Source: Biscogniauxia marginata
Taxonomy: Eukaryota > Ascomycota > Sordariomycetes > Xylariales > Xylariaceae
Direction: 5' to 3'
Length of the DNA stretch: 64,000 bases
NCBI GenBank assembly: GCA_022695795.1
Contig: MU404106.1
Coordinates: forward strand, 124,535-188,534
Part shown: positions 12,277-24,823 of the stretch, in pieces
How the letters are laid out: every line of letters starts with the position of its first letter
Position numbering within the stretch: the first letter of the stretch is position 1
Made by a program: the position numbers and the translations under genes
Notes under the pieces: generated by a model
The model's database searches: none
Told to the model about the DNA's origin: nothing
The model's input: only the letters and a program-made list of their open reading frames with translations

Positions 12277-14615
12277 CGGTGGCTACGGCTAGACCGGACA
12301 TGTATCTGCGCTAGTAGATCACGAGCCCTAGCAGAAGGACTTATCACAATAACGGCATCCTCCTCATCTCGCTGCCTCAGTTGCGGCTGGACTCGGACAG
12401 CTGGCGGTTTTGAAACCAAATTGTTCGTACTTGGGATGGACAAAGGAAGACTTGGAAAAGTTGGGGAGAAACAAAAGAGCAAGAAATACGTTTCAAGCAA
12501 GTGGCACATCCCGCAATAACATCACTCTGTGCTCAGCCAGGTGACTTCCAGCATTCCACAAAGCGCGCACGCCCCAGGACAGCCGCAGCAAAACACAGCC
12601 AAGAACAGCAGGGAAACCCCAACTCTGAATCCCGATAAGGAAAGCAGTCGTTCGGCTGCATAATTTCCAGGGTCTGGCAGTTATACGGGGTCAGGGGGGG
12701 CTCGAGGCACTGGTTCATAAAACAAAACAAAGTTGAATACCACTCAGGATGTGTGTAGGTACACATCCAAAATCTCCTCCAAGCCAAGGGGCTGGCGTGG
12801 TCGGCCGAATGAGCATCGAGTCTGGCGCAATGGACAAGTTATATAAGCGGGTACCCAATTCTCGACACACATAGTAACATTTATTAGTTCGAATAGTGCT
12901 AGGTCTCAAGTGTCGCTCATCGCAATACATGTAGATAAATATGCATTCGGTTCATGAAACGGGATGGAACGTTGATAGCAGCACCGAAATCACTGCGGGT
13001 CATATTGCCCAAAAAGAAAAGACACAAGAGACACGACTACGAAATGTTTTCGGTCTAAAGGCGTCACCTAGAGACAACTATACGCGTATACACAAAATAA
13101 ACTACCATCAACTCCGTTTTTCTTTTTTTTCTTTTTTCCTTTGTCCTGATGTCGACCTAGTTAGTAGGCTGAAGGATTAATGCACATCTCTGTTCTGTGC
13201 CTACAGGTCATACCCATCTCCACAGATAATAGATCCCATCCCTAAATGGTCCTTTCCATCCCGGCCACTATACCCAGGTACGTATAATTGATGTATACCT
13301 AAAGTACGAAATTCACACTACATGCACGGCCTACACCGGGTAGGTCTAACTGTACCAGTACCGGAATACTTACGTATCTTCAATTTGGTCTCTTTTTAGA
13401 AACATCAATTGCGGTTGTGTAGTGTCCCTAACTCTGGTTGGAGCTGGGTGTAGAGATGGGCGAGACTCACTTACACTACCTAGAGCGCAGATATACTTAC
13501 ATACATACATAGGTGCACCACACCACACCTAATAATACTTGCGATTATGACTACCTATATACTATTACCATCGGACAGATCTAGCTTTGAAACATATCGA
13601 GCAAATATGATGTGATGAAAAAGCCGCATTTAATAATCAGGGGCAGCCTTATGAAGATTGATGATGGGACGGGTGACGATGATACTTGGTTGTCTCGCCT
13701 GTCTGTGTTGTTTCCTCTTGGCCGTGTCCAGATGCAGCCTAGACCGAAATCCAATGGCCCTGTTGGCCTTGCTGCGCAGGGCCTAACAGAGCAAGAGCCA
13801 ATGCAAGGATCCCCTGCACCCCTGCCTTTCAATGTCCCGCTAAACCCACTCTTGTCACCTGCTGAAGAGAGAGATCTCTTATTATGTGTCCGCACGGTCC
13901 ATCCCAATAGCGCACCGGCAAAGCCTCCAGTGTGGCTTTTCGTCCGAATCCACCTGCGCTAGTCAATCCAGTCTCTCCAGTCCATCTCTCCCGCTTTACC
14001 CAAGTTAATCTACCTAATCTGCCTACCAATCTTCTCCATCTCGTCCTCTTCTCTTTTTCTCTCTTTTCTCCTCCTCTCCTTCATCTTCGATCTACGAAAC
14101 AACACTCCAAAAGTGCTGGCTCAATTCCAGTAGCAGGTCTATTTTCTTTAGATTTGCTTTGGTCTTGGCCGTCCGCTCCTTTTTTTCTTTCTTCTAGTTT
14201 CCATTTTCCCTTACCTTATCCAGCATCTGTTTTGGGTTTCGGGAGACGATTTGTAGCCATCTGTCCGGCAGGAAACAGTTCCAAAATTCCAACAAACCGC
14301 AGTCTGGACCACGACTACCGTTCAGAAAAAAAAACCCTTTACCTTTGCCTTTTCTTTTACGATCACGAGGTATGGTCGTAGCCCTCGCGATTCGGTGGCT
14401 TATTTGTTCTTCACACTGGTAGCGTAGTCGTGTCGACTAACGGGGAACAAGATCTCCTAACTCGGGCTCTTCCAACATCGCAAACCCGCCTACGATAAAC
14501 GAGCGTTCCGAGCCCTCGCGCATCCCAATCGCCGCTCTTCCTCAACGATACCTATGATATTTATTCACATCTAGTTTCTTCTGCGTTCTGTGCCGGGGAG
14601 CGGCTTGGGAGGAAG

Positions 14616-17510
14616 ATGGCTACCGCATATGCTACCAATCGTCCTGTCGAAGCAATCGCAGTTGTGAACATGCACGAAGCCAACACTCGCCAGCTCCCTA
14701 TTCCCATGCGGCTAGATGACACAATGACCACACAGTCGGATTCTATGGACCTTCCACCATCGCCTCGTATCAACCTGCCTCCGCCGCCGAACCCGCCCTT
14801 TGTTTTCCCAGCTCGAGCTTCCCCTCCGGAGCCTTCGCCCTTCTCCAGAACCACCGGCAGACGACCTTTGTCTGCTATAGAGCTGCAGGACCAGCGGTTC
14901 GATTTTGAAGATGGCTTGTCAGACCATCCAAAACGATCACCGGGGCTTCCAAACTTCAGTTTCAATCCAGGCGCCAATCTCAGCCCCGGCTCTGCTGGTC
15001 GCAACACGAGATCGCCTTCCGTCCCAGATCTGTCGTTGCTGAGTCCTCCTGTCTCCCCGCATTCACCAAAGGGAATGACTCCCCAGATTGGTCACCGACG
15101 GGGTGGAAGTGAGTTTGTGGGCGGTAAGCTCAGGTCGGGCGGGTCTATCACTGTGGTGAACACGGCTCCGGTTAAGCCTGAGGGTAGCTTGGCACCATCG
15201 CCAACTCTTGCGCCGGTGTCTGCGACTGGACCCTCTAGGAGAGGACACGCTCACCGGCGCTCAGGTGCGATTTCGAGTCACGATCTCAGTATGATACTTC
15301 AACCAAAAAGTCCCAGTCCCTCCCAGGGGAGCAGCGCGCCTAGCAGCCCAGCCATTGATGACAAGCCTCCTGCGTCCCCAGGACTAAAGGCTGAAGTGGC
15401 CGTCCAGCTGCCGAAAGAGGATTATAACGCAGAAGGGGAAATTGAAAAGGCCCAAGAAGCACCTAGCATGCCTTCACCGCAACCAAGCCCGAAGCCAGCC
15501 ACGCGAGCACGGGTTGGGTTTTCCGACACCCTCGAATTCATTCCTCGCCCTCTGTCGTTGGTCTCCACAGACACGTCTAGCACGGTTCGCCCCGGACACT
15601 CTGTTTCGGGGAGCATCTCCTCCATAATATCCGGGACGAACTCAATGGTTGCGGACCGTGATCCACTAACCAATTTTGGTTCTCCTGCATCCCCTGTATC
15701 GAGCGCTAAGAGCAGTTCTCGCCCCAGCACAGCAGGCGCTGTCCTTGATCGTGCTCCGAGCCTACACACGTTGGCTGAAGACCCAATGTCGCCTCGCAGG
15801 CGTAACTCGATTCCACTGCTGAGTGAGCTACCTCAAGAAGACCCGTCGCTAGCTACACCTAGTCTATGCAGAACTCCTAAGAGGTGGTCTTTTTTCGGTC
15901 TCGATCCATTCGCTACTTCTGGGTCACCTACAAGAACAGGACCTGTCAGCCTTAGCTTGTCTGATATTCCGCCAAACCCGATGGAGGAGGGCGTTTCACC
16001 GAGAGGCGATGCGAGCACAAACAACAATAAAGCCGTGCTTGATTCAGAAGGTAGACGCGTTGGTGGGAAGAAGAAGAAACAAAAGAAGGTTAAAACATGG
16101 GCTGGTTCAATCCTGACGCGCAAGTCGAAGTCGCGCTCTCAGAAACCTAAGCGTCGTCGGTCGCAGACGCCACCCCTGCATCGCATGACAAGGGATGTTG
16201 CTTTAGATGATGATCCGATAGAATCGAGTTATTCGTTTGCCCTACCGATAGTACTGACAGCAGCCGATTCCACTTACCCTTCGTCCGACACCGAAATTTC
16301 AAGGCCCCGCCGAATTCCTGATGACGATGATGATGCAACTTATCCTATGATTGATCTGGACGCAGCTCTCGGTCCTTTCAATACCCCTTCAACGCGTGAC
16401 CCTAAGTGGGATGAAGCACAGAAGGCGGGGGCTACGCCTAAGCGCCAGCTCCACAGTGCCGCTGGCTTGAGAGGCTTCAGCGGCCCTGGAATGCATTATC
16501 ATCGCCGGGCGGAGAGCGCCCCTGAGATGCCTCCTTTCGAGGCTGCTAGATTTGGCATTCACCGGTTCGGCAGCTCCTCTACCATGGCAGATGTATTTGA
16601 GGAGGACGAAGAGGATGAGGACCAAGACACAAACAACCCATCGGATGAGTCGGCGAATGAGACTGACAGTGCTTCGGATACTGACGATGCCGCCTCAACA
16701 CCCACACAAGAACGTGACGTCTGTTCAATGAGCTCACACATTGACCCTCAGACTACCACGTCTATTGAGCGTAAAGACAGTAGCTCAAGTTTAGACATGC
16801 AGTTTCCCAGCTCCAGAATGAGGACGGAGAATTCGTCTAATGGTCTCCACGAACATGTCATCCTGGAGGAGAGGATCAACTACAATCCCTCAAGGAGTGA
16901 GACCGCCTATCCGTCTAGTTCGGAAGGGTCTGGCTCAGCAGCACCTTCGCCTCGCAGAATTGTCGGAAACCGAGAGCTCGGTCCAACCGATGCGAATCCA
17001 GTAGTGCTTCCTATGCCTCAGATGACGCCTGTCAGTCCATTTTCACCGGCCTATTCCTCTTCTTTTCCGTCACCGCGCTCGCCAATGTCCTACGATGCGC
17101 ACCGAATCTCCACTGCTCCATCCTCTATTGCTGATGAGAACAACTTCCACTCTTTATTAATGGGAGAACCTGGACCTGAAGTTGTGCGCATCTCTGTTGA
17201 GGTTCCTTCCTTGACTAGCAGCAATTCGACTATGACGAGAGAGAGTGCATCCGCCCACGGCGTCCGACCTAGGAACATGCCCTTTCACGACCAGCGACCA
17301 GCTTCTTTCACCTCAACTGCGTTTGGTCGCCGTAGATCTAGCTTGGCTAGTCTTAGCCGACTAATCAGCAGTGCCCACGCAGAACGGAGCAAGTTGAGTG
17401 TGGAGGTTCCTTGTGACGATGAGCCAGAGAAGAAACAAAAGACCAGCAAGTCGAGACGCTTAAGCAAGATGATTCAGTTCTGGAAGCCCAAAGCGTCGCC
17501 TGGGTCCTAG
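14616..17510 (+). CDS. Ser/Pro-rich fungal protein ('cell wall proline-rich protein' type), function unknown
   Basis: A single uninterrupted exon of 964 codons. The sequence is rich in Ser and Pro throughout and contains dozens of SP/TP motifs, so it looks like a large intrinsically disordered phosphoprotein. It has no signal peptide or membrane segment, so the database-style name 'cell wall' is not supported by what is seen. A basic patch (GGKKKKQKKVKTW followed by KSKSRSQKPKRRRSQTPP, around residues 485-525) could be a nuclear-localisation or acidic-lipid-binding signal. Around 665-695 there is an acidic stretch. The C-terminus carries a basic cluster SKSRRLSKMIQFWKPK that looks conserved and amphipathic. 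The start ATG is preceded by an AAG context and a long pyrimidine-rich leader. Confidence 0.88.
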   Translation: MATAYATNRPVEAIAVVNMHEANTRQLPIPMRLDDTMTTQSDSMDLPPSPRINLPPPPNPPFVFPARASPPEPSPFSRTTGRRPLSAIELQDQRFDFEDGLSDHPKRSPGLPNFSFNPGANLSPGSAGRNTRSPSVPDLSLLSPPVSPHSPKGMTPQIGHRRGGSEFVGGKLRSGGSITVVNTAPVKPEGSLAPSPTLAPVSATGPSRRGHAHRRSGAISSHDLSMILQPKSPSPSQGSSAPSSPAIDDKPPASPGLKAEVAVQLPKEDYNAEGEIEKAQEAPSMPSPQPSPKPATRARVGFSDTLEFIPRPLSLVSTDTSSTVRPGHSVSGSISSIISGTNSMVADRDPLTNFGSPASPVSSAKSSSRPSTAGAVLDRAPSLHTLAEDPMSPRRRNSIPLLSELPQEDPSLATPSLCRTPKRWSFFGLDPFATSGSPTRTGPVSLSLSDIPPNPMEEGVSPRGDASTNNNKAVLDSEGRRVGGKKKKQKKVKTWAGSILTRKSKSRSQKPKRRRSQTPPLHRMTRDVALDDDPIESSYSFALPIVLTAADSTYPSSDTEISRPRRIPDDDDDATYPMIDLDAALGPFNTPSTRDPKWDEAQKAGATPKRQLHSAAGLRGFSGPGMHYHRRAESAPEMPPFEAARFGIHRFGSSSTMADVFEEDEEDEDQDTNNPSDESANETDSASDTDDAASTPTQERDVCSMSSHIDPQTTTSIERKDSSSSLDMQFPSSRMRTENSSNGLHEHVILEERINYNPSRSETAYPSSSEGSGSAAPSPRRIVGNRELGPTDANPVVLPMPQMTPVSPFSPAYSSSFPSPRSPMSYDAHRISTAPSSIADENNFHSLLMGEPGPEVVRISVEVPSLTSSNSTMTRESASAHGVRPRNMPFHDQRPASFTSTAFGRRRSSLASLSRLISSAHAERSKLSVEVPCDDEPEKKQKTSKSRRLSKMIQFWKPKASPGS

Positions 17511-19081
17511 GGTGCTTAGACATGTAGTCCTAGCTAGGTTTCTTCATCAACGGTGTTGAACTCCGAGCCCGTATGGCGCAAAGTCGTAGAAGACGAGTCA
17601 TCTCAGCTCGCACATGGTCCGTCCCCACCATTGACGGATTCGACGAAGTTCATGTATTCAACGCATTTCCCTACCTCTACACGATATTGAGTTCGCCAAC
17701 CTTGTGAGCTATCTCTCGATAGTTCCCTAACATTACAAGATCTGACGATACTTCTCTTACCAAACGCATTCCATAGTACACCCCCCTGAGACGTGTCATG
17801 GTTTCGGGGTTTTCTATTTCGTTGTGAATGTGGGTTGGTTTTATGACAGTATGACCACACTGAGAGTATTTCCGATCATATGGTCATTTTCCCTAGGCCA
17901 TTACTTGACTCTATTTTCATTGCTTTTCGGGAGGGGCGGAGAGATGTATGACCATATAGGCCGGACGTGTGCTCCGCCATCGGACGGTCAATGACTTTGA
18001 TTTCTCGCACATAGTACTGCGGGAGAGATGATGCAAGGCAAGGGGAAGGGGAGGAACCTGGTAGGACTAGGGAATTCACGATTTGGTGAGTGCCGATAGT
18101 TTGTCTACCGACTGGTTGCCGGCCCCCTTAGGAGGATTAGCTGAGCAGCCAACAATTGTACACAAATAATAATGAACATATGCTACTACTAAATCTGTCT
18201 GAGGGGTTCCCCCCTTCCCTTGATCTGTATTATGCAATGCTTTCCCCATCCCCTCACATCTCGGAGATGCAGACGTCAGGAGTTCTTGTTGCATATCCAA
18301 TGGTTTGCAAATTATATATATCGTAACTGTATTACATGCAATGCGTCCTAGGCCGGCCTCACTTATCACATATTGTCGAGTAACCTGCCAACTTTTTTGA
18401 CCGAGGATGGGAATCGGTCGGGAGAGTTTGCTGGACTTGGAGTGTGGTGGTGGCCAAGTCCTAATCACCAAGCATTACAACTGTGAGGTCCAGAGAAACT
18501 ATAATCTGTACATGGTGGCTAGATTCAAACTGGCCGGGTTCTAAATAACCGACTTGAAGCTGGAGGCAATCAAATCGCCTTGCTAGATGCATAAACCCAT
18601 TACCTGTATGTATGTGCATTTCCGAGACGGGCTGGTGGCAGCTGGCGTAACTTGACAAGTACGGAGGCAGGCCCCAGTGCGAGAGCAATTGAAGCCCGAC
18701 AGCCTGTTGTTATTACTGACATGAACGCTAGGCCATTTCCACTAAAGCCGTTCAGCCATTCAATTCCCTTCCCGCCCATCCACCATCCACCATCACCAAT
18801 CAACGACTTCACTTCTCTCCCTTTATTCCCTCTCACTCTCTCACTCTCATATTCTCATTCTCACTCTCATTCTCACTCCCACTCTCGCTCCCGCTCCCGC
18901 TCGCTCATCGACCGACGTGTTTCTTCCCGCCTTTTGATGAGAGGGTCGACAAAGTGCTGGGGATAACGATAGCTTACACACTTACTTACGTACAACATCC
19001 ACACATTCATACATACCTACATACCTCCATACGATAAGCGATCCGGTATATTCCTCGATCTCCACAAAACCGCTTTCCTAA
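17511..19081. other. Intergenic, 3' flank of the Ser/Pro-rich gene and PEX4 promoter
   Basis: About 1.6 kb with no supported gene. The part closest to PEX4 is a CT-rich leader with the repeat annotated at 18831-18907. The rest shows only short chance frames. Confidence 0.55.
18831..18907 (+). repeat. Pyrimidine repeat (CTCACT/CATTCT units) in PEX4 leader
   Basis: Imperfect hexamer array of C and T with occasional A or G, grading into CGCTCC units. It lies about 175 nt before the PEX4 start and probably belongs to its promoter or 5' leader. Confidence 0.7.
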
Positions 19082-19968
19082 ATGTCGAAATCACCCGCGC
19101 CTTCGTCGTCCGCCGCCTCCGCGCGCAACGCGACCAAGCGCCTGCTGCGCGAGCTCGCCACCTGGGAGAAGGAGGCTCTGTCCGAGACCGGCATCGAGCG
19201 CCTCGGCCCCGTCAGCGAGGATGAGCTGCTGCGCTGGGAGGCTGTTATCAATGGACGGGGCATCGGACAAGGCTACGATGGTTCGTGTCCCTGTTTCCCT
19301 CCTCCCTTCTCTCTATACAATTCCGTAGCCCTTCTCCCTTCCCTTAAAGTCTCATCACGTGCCCTCCTACTTTCTCCCAGCTTCGCGACCATTATACTTC
19401 CCATCCCTTCGTCTCCTTCTCTCGCTTTTGTTTGTTTTCGTTGCTATCAGTCTCCAACGTCGTCATCATACAGCTGCATACATTATTCCACCCCCTCCGT
19501 CCCCGTCATAGAACATGCCACGTATCGCATCGTGCCGTAACCCCACTATATCACATATATACACATATAAATACATATCCAAAAGCGTTACCCTGCCGCT
19601 CCTGGAGCTAATTAGCTAACCCCGTGTGACCCCCTAATTTGGCAGAAGGCCGCTGGCTCCTAAGCATCGACATACCGCCGACGTACCCGCTGCAGCCTCC
19701 GCGGATCGTGTTCCGCACGCCTGTAGTGCACGCCAACGTGGCGCTGCAGACGGGCGAGATCTGTCTCGACCTGCTGAAGGAGGCCTGGACGCCAGCCTAC
19801 AGCGTGCTCGAGAGTGTGCGCGCCGTGCGCATGCTGCTCGGCTGCCCCGAGATCGACAGCCCCCTCAACGTCGACGTCGCCGCCCTCCTGCGCAGCGGCG
19901 ACACCTACGGCGCCCGCCGCCTCGTCGAGTTTTGGTGTCGCGAGGAGGGCCGGTACGAGGGGAGTTAA
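19082..19968 (+). CDS. PEX4: Peroxin-4, peroxisomal ubiquitin-conjugating enzyme E2
   Basis: Pex4 is the E2 that monoubiquitinates the import receptor Pex5 at the peroxisomal membrane so that it can be recycled. Two exons, 19082-19280 and 19646-19968, join in frame to 173 aa. The first exon carries the N-terminal helix (ATKRLLRELATWEKEA). The second has the E2 core: WLLSIDIPPTYPLQPP, then TGEICLDLLKEAWTPAYS with the catalytic cysteine at about residue 106, and the DSPLNVD segment. The His-Pro-Asn triad common in other E2s is replaced as in Pex4 proteins, with TGEIC preceding the cysteine. The 365-nt intron has a GTTCGT donor, CTAAT branch and GGCAG acceptor; it is the longest in the window. 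Exon 2 is strongly GC-rich at third positions. Confidence 0.93.
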
Positions 19969-21935
19969 AAGAGGGAGAGAAAAATAAAAGAAAACAGAAG
20001 GGAAGGGGCGGAAGGAGTGGTGCTATAATACCAAGTAACGCATATCCAAACACGAAATTATGTCGGCCAGGAAAAACGAAAAGGGCCAAAGAAAGAAGAG
20101 GGGGATGTGGTGGGAAAGAGACGATAAAAAGAAGGCTTACGTTATAATTTTCATATTAAGTCGGGGAAGAAGAACGCGGTCAACATACAAAGACAGCCGA
20201 GCAGGGCAGGTCGAAACAAGACCGGCATGGGTTTGAGGTCTTTTTCGTCCCCTTTCCCCTTTCTCTTCTTTCTTATTTTTCTTCAATGGGGAGGTTTAGG
20301 GAAAAGGGGATAGGGCAAGCGGTACGGGAGAATCATCTGCTAGGAATCACTTCCGACATATTACTATACGCTATTACATTGTCTGCTACATATATATACA
20401 CTCGCATTTATGTAACTATTGATTTACTGTTTAATTAGCAGAGGGTTCGGTTGAGGGAAGGGGGAAGGAGGAGGAAGTCGAAGAGGAAGGAAAGGGGGTT
20501 ATGAATATCACCTACCTATGTTGTTAGGATCATGTTGATGTTGTTGTTTCGGGCCCATCTCTGGCAATCTGGTACCAGTCCTTAGTGACGAATTAGGGAA
20601 AGGGGGGAAGCAGAAGCAGGGAAAGGAAGAAAGGACGCAGAACAAAGGAAGCACATTACAAGATGAAGACAGAGAAGAAAAGTTGGCCTGCGGGCACATT
20701 TTTTGTCTGTTTCCTATCAAGGGAGAGCCGGGAGTCTACCTAGGAACCTAGGAGTTGGGGTTGCGTTCGCTTTTTTGTTTTTATTTTGTAGTGGGATAGG
20801 AACATGATATATCTTACGGTTCCTGCTTTTCTGATGATCATCATCGACACAGGAAACTAATTTTCCTTTGCTAAATTTTTTTTTTCCCCCTCCCTGCTTG
20901 GAGTAGTTGAAGTTAGCCAGATAGGCGGCTACCTACCTAGTCTAATGAGACAGACTCGATATGAAATGGATATTGTTTTCTCAATATATATCTACATACC
21001 TACATAGCTTACCTGTGCGTGTTCTTTTTACAGATAGATAACGACTGACTCCCTTGTACATAGATATTGTATATATATGCCCTATGACTATCCATCTACA
21101 GAAACAGGAGGGGGGGAACCGAATGAATGAATGAATGGTTGGTGTGATGAGAACGCAATCCTGATTTTTTTTTTTTTAAATCGTGATTTGATATTTGATA
21201 CGGTGCTTGCCCGAAGAGAGACTATGCTTTCCAACTAGGGACGCCTTAAGCCACTACATACATATGTACGTAGTCAAGCAAGAGTTTTAAGGATTCTTTA
21301 ATCCCCCCCTCCTCCTCATTGCCCTCGTTCCTCCCCTTCCTTTCCGTCAGACATACTATACTCTCTCAGTAGTAAGTGCTTGCTAAACTCCTCTCTTCCT
21401 CCTCCCCCTTTTCCTCCTCGCGAAATGCTGATGGTGCGATGTTGTTGGTGGTGATGGTCCTGCCTCTAGTTATGTAATCTTATCGAGCTGAAAGAACCTC
21501 GAGTAGTAAGTAGGAGTAGGTAGTAGAAGTAGCCTCTTGGTCCGTCTCTTTTTTTTACCCCCGTAAAATGCTGATCCCCTTTGCCAGTAAATACATGTTT
21601 TACAGGTAAACAATTCCTCCACAAACCCTTTCCTTTCGCCTCCTTTTTTTCCCCGTCGCCAGCTCCTCGACGAGAAACCTTCCTTTGAGGAAATTGATCG
21701 AAAATGCTCCCTTTTCAATGGATCTGTGAGGAAAGATGCTTTCCCATTTCTTCCCTCCTCTTCGATCATCACAACGCACAAACAAAGCACAAAAAGTGAC
21801 AGTAGCAGTAGCTGGAACTCCTCATCTCCAAAAAGGGAAATGGACAAGAAACGAAAAAAGATGCAGTTATTCCGAGACTTCGTAAAGACAGATTCCAAAT
21901 AGGTTTTTCTTTCTCATAATGCAACACACTTGGTT
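19969..21935. other. Intergenic between convergent PEX4 and MNN9
   Basis: About 2 kb between two convergent genes. It is full of purine or pyrimidine runs, poly-T tracts (for example near 20875 and 21165) and a short GAAT repeat near 21121-21135. A minus-strand frame at 21470-21898 is low complexity, lies in the MNN9 3' flank and shows no domain. Nothing else is supported. Confidence 0.55.
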
Positions 21936-23110
21936 TTACTCATTGTAGTGGTAAACCTAGAGAGTAGGTTAGATATGACATAACATCTATGCCAGTAGAA
22001 CCTTATGGAGGGGGTTGGTTGGCTCACCTTGTAATTTGGCAGTCCCACCGCTTGCCAGCCTAACCTCTTCGCCATCTTAGCGAACCCCTCGGTTTCGATC
22101 AAGTTGTAGAATGGGAACGGCGGGAACATGGCTCCGTCCCGGTGAACGTCTGCCTTGACCAGCAACGCGGTGCCGCCTACCCCGTCCAGGTTCACCTCCA
22201 GCTCCTTCTCGTCCTCCTTTTCCGCCATGTAGGCCATCAATGCCCGGTACGTCGCCATTTCAGAGTAACCCTCGAGGAGAATGTCGTCAGGGCCCATCTT
22301 GTTCGCAATCTCCTGGGCCGTCGGACTGTCCTGCCAGCTATTGAAGTCGTAAGGCCGTTCCGCAAGCTTACCCGTCTCGGAGTCTATATACCTCTGGTAG
22401 CAGTTCGGTACGATAAGAGCTTTGTCGTGCGATGCGAGGTCTTGGATTAGAGTCGGCGGCGTCTCGACGATGTCGGAATCTAGCCATAGAACCCACGAGG
22501 TGTCGACTCCGAGAGTGGTAAAGAGGAGTGAGTTGCGCGCCCTAGACATGGATGCGCGTCTCGCCTTCTGATTCTCCATCTTATGTCGTTCGCTCTCGTC
22601 TTGCGACACGAGCGGGGGGTCGAAGTCCTGCCGTTCGATGACGATGCTCCTAAATCGATCTTTCAGCGGACCCTTTTGCGTCTTGGTAATTTGCGCCTGC
22701 AGTGCGGTGGTCGCAGCATTGCCCTCCTTGTTCTTGGGCAAAATAAATCCGAGGGATATGAGCTCGTGAGGGTAGTTCAGTTTCAGCAGGTTATCCCAGT
22801 ACTCCTGGTAGAAACGCGCCATCGGAGTCAGGATGAGGACGGCCTCGCGGTTGCCGATGGGATCGGTAGTGATAGTAACATTGTTCAGGTTATACCGCCG
22901 CACAGGGGGTCTCTCGCCGATCAGGCTCGATTTAGAGGTCGGCTTGCGGATAGGGGGTCGGTTGGCATTGGGGTTTTGGGAGCTCGAGTAAGGAGAGTCG
23001 GATCCACTCTGGAGGAGGAAGTAAAGTATGAAGAGGCATAAGACGGCTCCAATGAACAAGGTCAAATAGTTCGTCCTCCGGAGGCGGACTGGCCCCATAG
23101 GGCGCGCCAT
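21936..23110 (-). CDS. MNN9: Mannan polymerase subunit Mnn9 (Anp1/Van1/Mnn9 family glycosyltransferase)
   Basis: Mnn9 is a Golgi type II membrane protein of the mannan polymerase complexes that extend the alpha-1,6-mannose backbone on N-glycans. Exon 1 is 23110-22028 and exon 2 is 21956-21936, giving 367 aa. A short basic N-terminus is followed by a membrane anchor at about residues 15-33, a Ser/Pro stem, and the GT62 domain from about 85. VLILTPMARFYQEYWDNLL, the donor-binding DSD at 211-213 (in VLWLDSDIVETPP), EGYSEMATYR and DGVGGTALLVKADVHRDGAMFP are all present. The last exon encodes only six residues plus the stop (VYHYNE); without splicing the frame would run on through unrelated residues. 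The donor is GTGAGC and the acceptor CTAG. Confidence 0.93.
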
Positions 23111-24823
23111 TTGGTGGGATTGATGCTATCTCTCTCGACTGGACGAGCCGAGGATGGCATGGAAGGAGGATGGTTGAAGTTTGAGGTGGTATCACCGAGC
23201 GGCGCGGGCCATCGAGGTGGACGTCTCTCTTGAGATTTGGTCGAGTCGCAGGGTGCAGAATACAGACAGCGCAGTAGACACGGAGTATGGCGCCAATGGA
23301 GAGCAAAAGGGTATAACTACAGCTCTATGTGAGGTTGTCGTCGATTGAGGAAGACAGGAAAAATAGTAGTAGTAGCTTGCATGCAGTCAATCTCAAAGAT
23401 TGGAGACTTGCCAGATAAGTCGAAATTGTTCAATCCCCAAGAGCTTTAGCGTAGGATTTTTGGCTCGGACCCACTCTCGGAGCGAGCCAGCACGTCAATT
23501 GGAAGCTGAGGCAGGAGCAAGACACGCTCTAATATATGTAGGTACTTGTATGTACGTCTCAAATCCCTTGATAACGGGTCGTGTAGATGTACCACTCAGT
23601 ATATCTCTTAGTAGGTAGTGTACATTCTTTAAGACAGCCTTATTATCTCTTTAACTCATCTCCCCAGCACTCAGTGTCACTCCTTATGCTAAGCACACAA
23701 GATATTTAATTTATGATACATTTTTAGGTAACCAGCAAGAACTCAATACAGTCAATCTAGCATATGTAATGCCCGACTCCATCTTAATATCTGACGGATA
23801 ATTTTTTTTCCAGTTTGGAGATTTCTATTTACCATAGGTACCACATCTATATAATAACGCAACGAAAAGCTCTTCTCTTCTCTTCTCTTTACTTGACTTC
23901 AGATACTAGAAACACACTGTACCTGTGGGGAATTTATCTGTTCTAATAGATAAATTCGAATCACATTCGTTCAACTTAGAAGTCTTTTAAACGTGAAAGT
24001 ATGGCGGCCACTGACTGCCTTGTGTTCTACATGCCTACTTGGACTCAACGAGCCACTGTACATGTATTGTCTAGAAGAGCTATGGGCAGCATGTTTTAAG
24101 CATACCTTGTACTCGCCTGAAGATCACGCGTAGCTCTATGTCATGTGTTGTATATGTAGCTCGAATCCAACCATGCAGAGTTTCCGCGACTTTCTCTTTC
24201 ATTCGAAGACAGCCCACGACTGAGAATACGGTCTAAACTAAAGCACGGCAACTGAAGAGGGTGCATACTAACTATCTATTAGTAGATATGCGTGCGTATC
24301 GTATCCACTTATTAGCAAGCAGCAGGCGCGCATAGAACCAAGTTCAACGTTACAGGAGGCGCTTGATCTCGATCCTCGTCAAGTGCATCATCGTCAGTAC
24401 CGTACCATACCGTACCCATCCACACTGAGCAATTCTATTTGAGGAAACAAGCGATTCGGGTCATGAACTCCGATGAGGACGATAGTTATTCCGAGCAGTT
24501 CGTAGTACCTAGGTAGTAAAACCTATTGGTATTCTATACGTAACGCGTTTATATAGAAGCGTCTATGGAGTCGCCCCGTGTCACGCATTAGGTAAAGAAC
24601 CCCTGTGGTGATCTCAAGCTCGTGTTTCTTGCTGGCCCTTGGTCCCTCGAAGCTGCTGAGCCACGGAATTAACGTTACAGGTACAGGAGTGATTATGCGC
24701 ATCCCATTGACATGATGGCATGGAAATTGGATCAACCACGGGATTGCTGCGTAATTATCATGCCGTAACCGCCACTATCAACCATCCTTGGTATAAGCAG
24801 TGTAAGCCCTGATTCGGGTGTTA

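Larger units (their letters stand above)
10561..14615. other. 4-kb gene-free region with long leader of the downstream gene
   Basis: No frame with recognisable protein features was found on either strand. The region is a mixture of AT-rich sequence, repeated TACCTAC/GTAGGTA words and short microsatellites. From about 13,950 the plus strand becomes pyrimidine-rich (runs of TTTCTCTTTTCTCC), which is typical of a fungal promoter and 5' leader for the gene at 14,616. A six-codon upstream ORF (14554-14574) sits just before that gene's start. Confidence 0.55.

Noticed and set aside
15422..16741. Several antisense frames over the 964-codon gene.
   Set aside because: They have no motifs and mirror the Ser/Pro-rich coding strand.
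21470..21898. Minus-strand 142-codon frame next to MNN9.
   Set aside because: It is low complexity and lies in the MNN9 3' flank; the true MNN9 end is the spliced stop at 21936.
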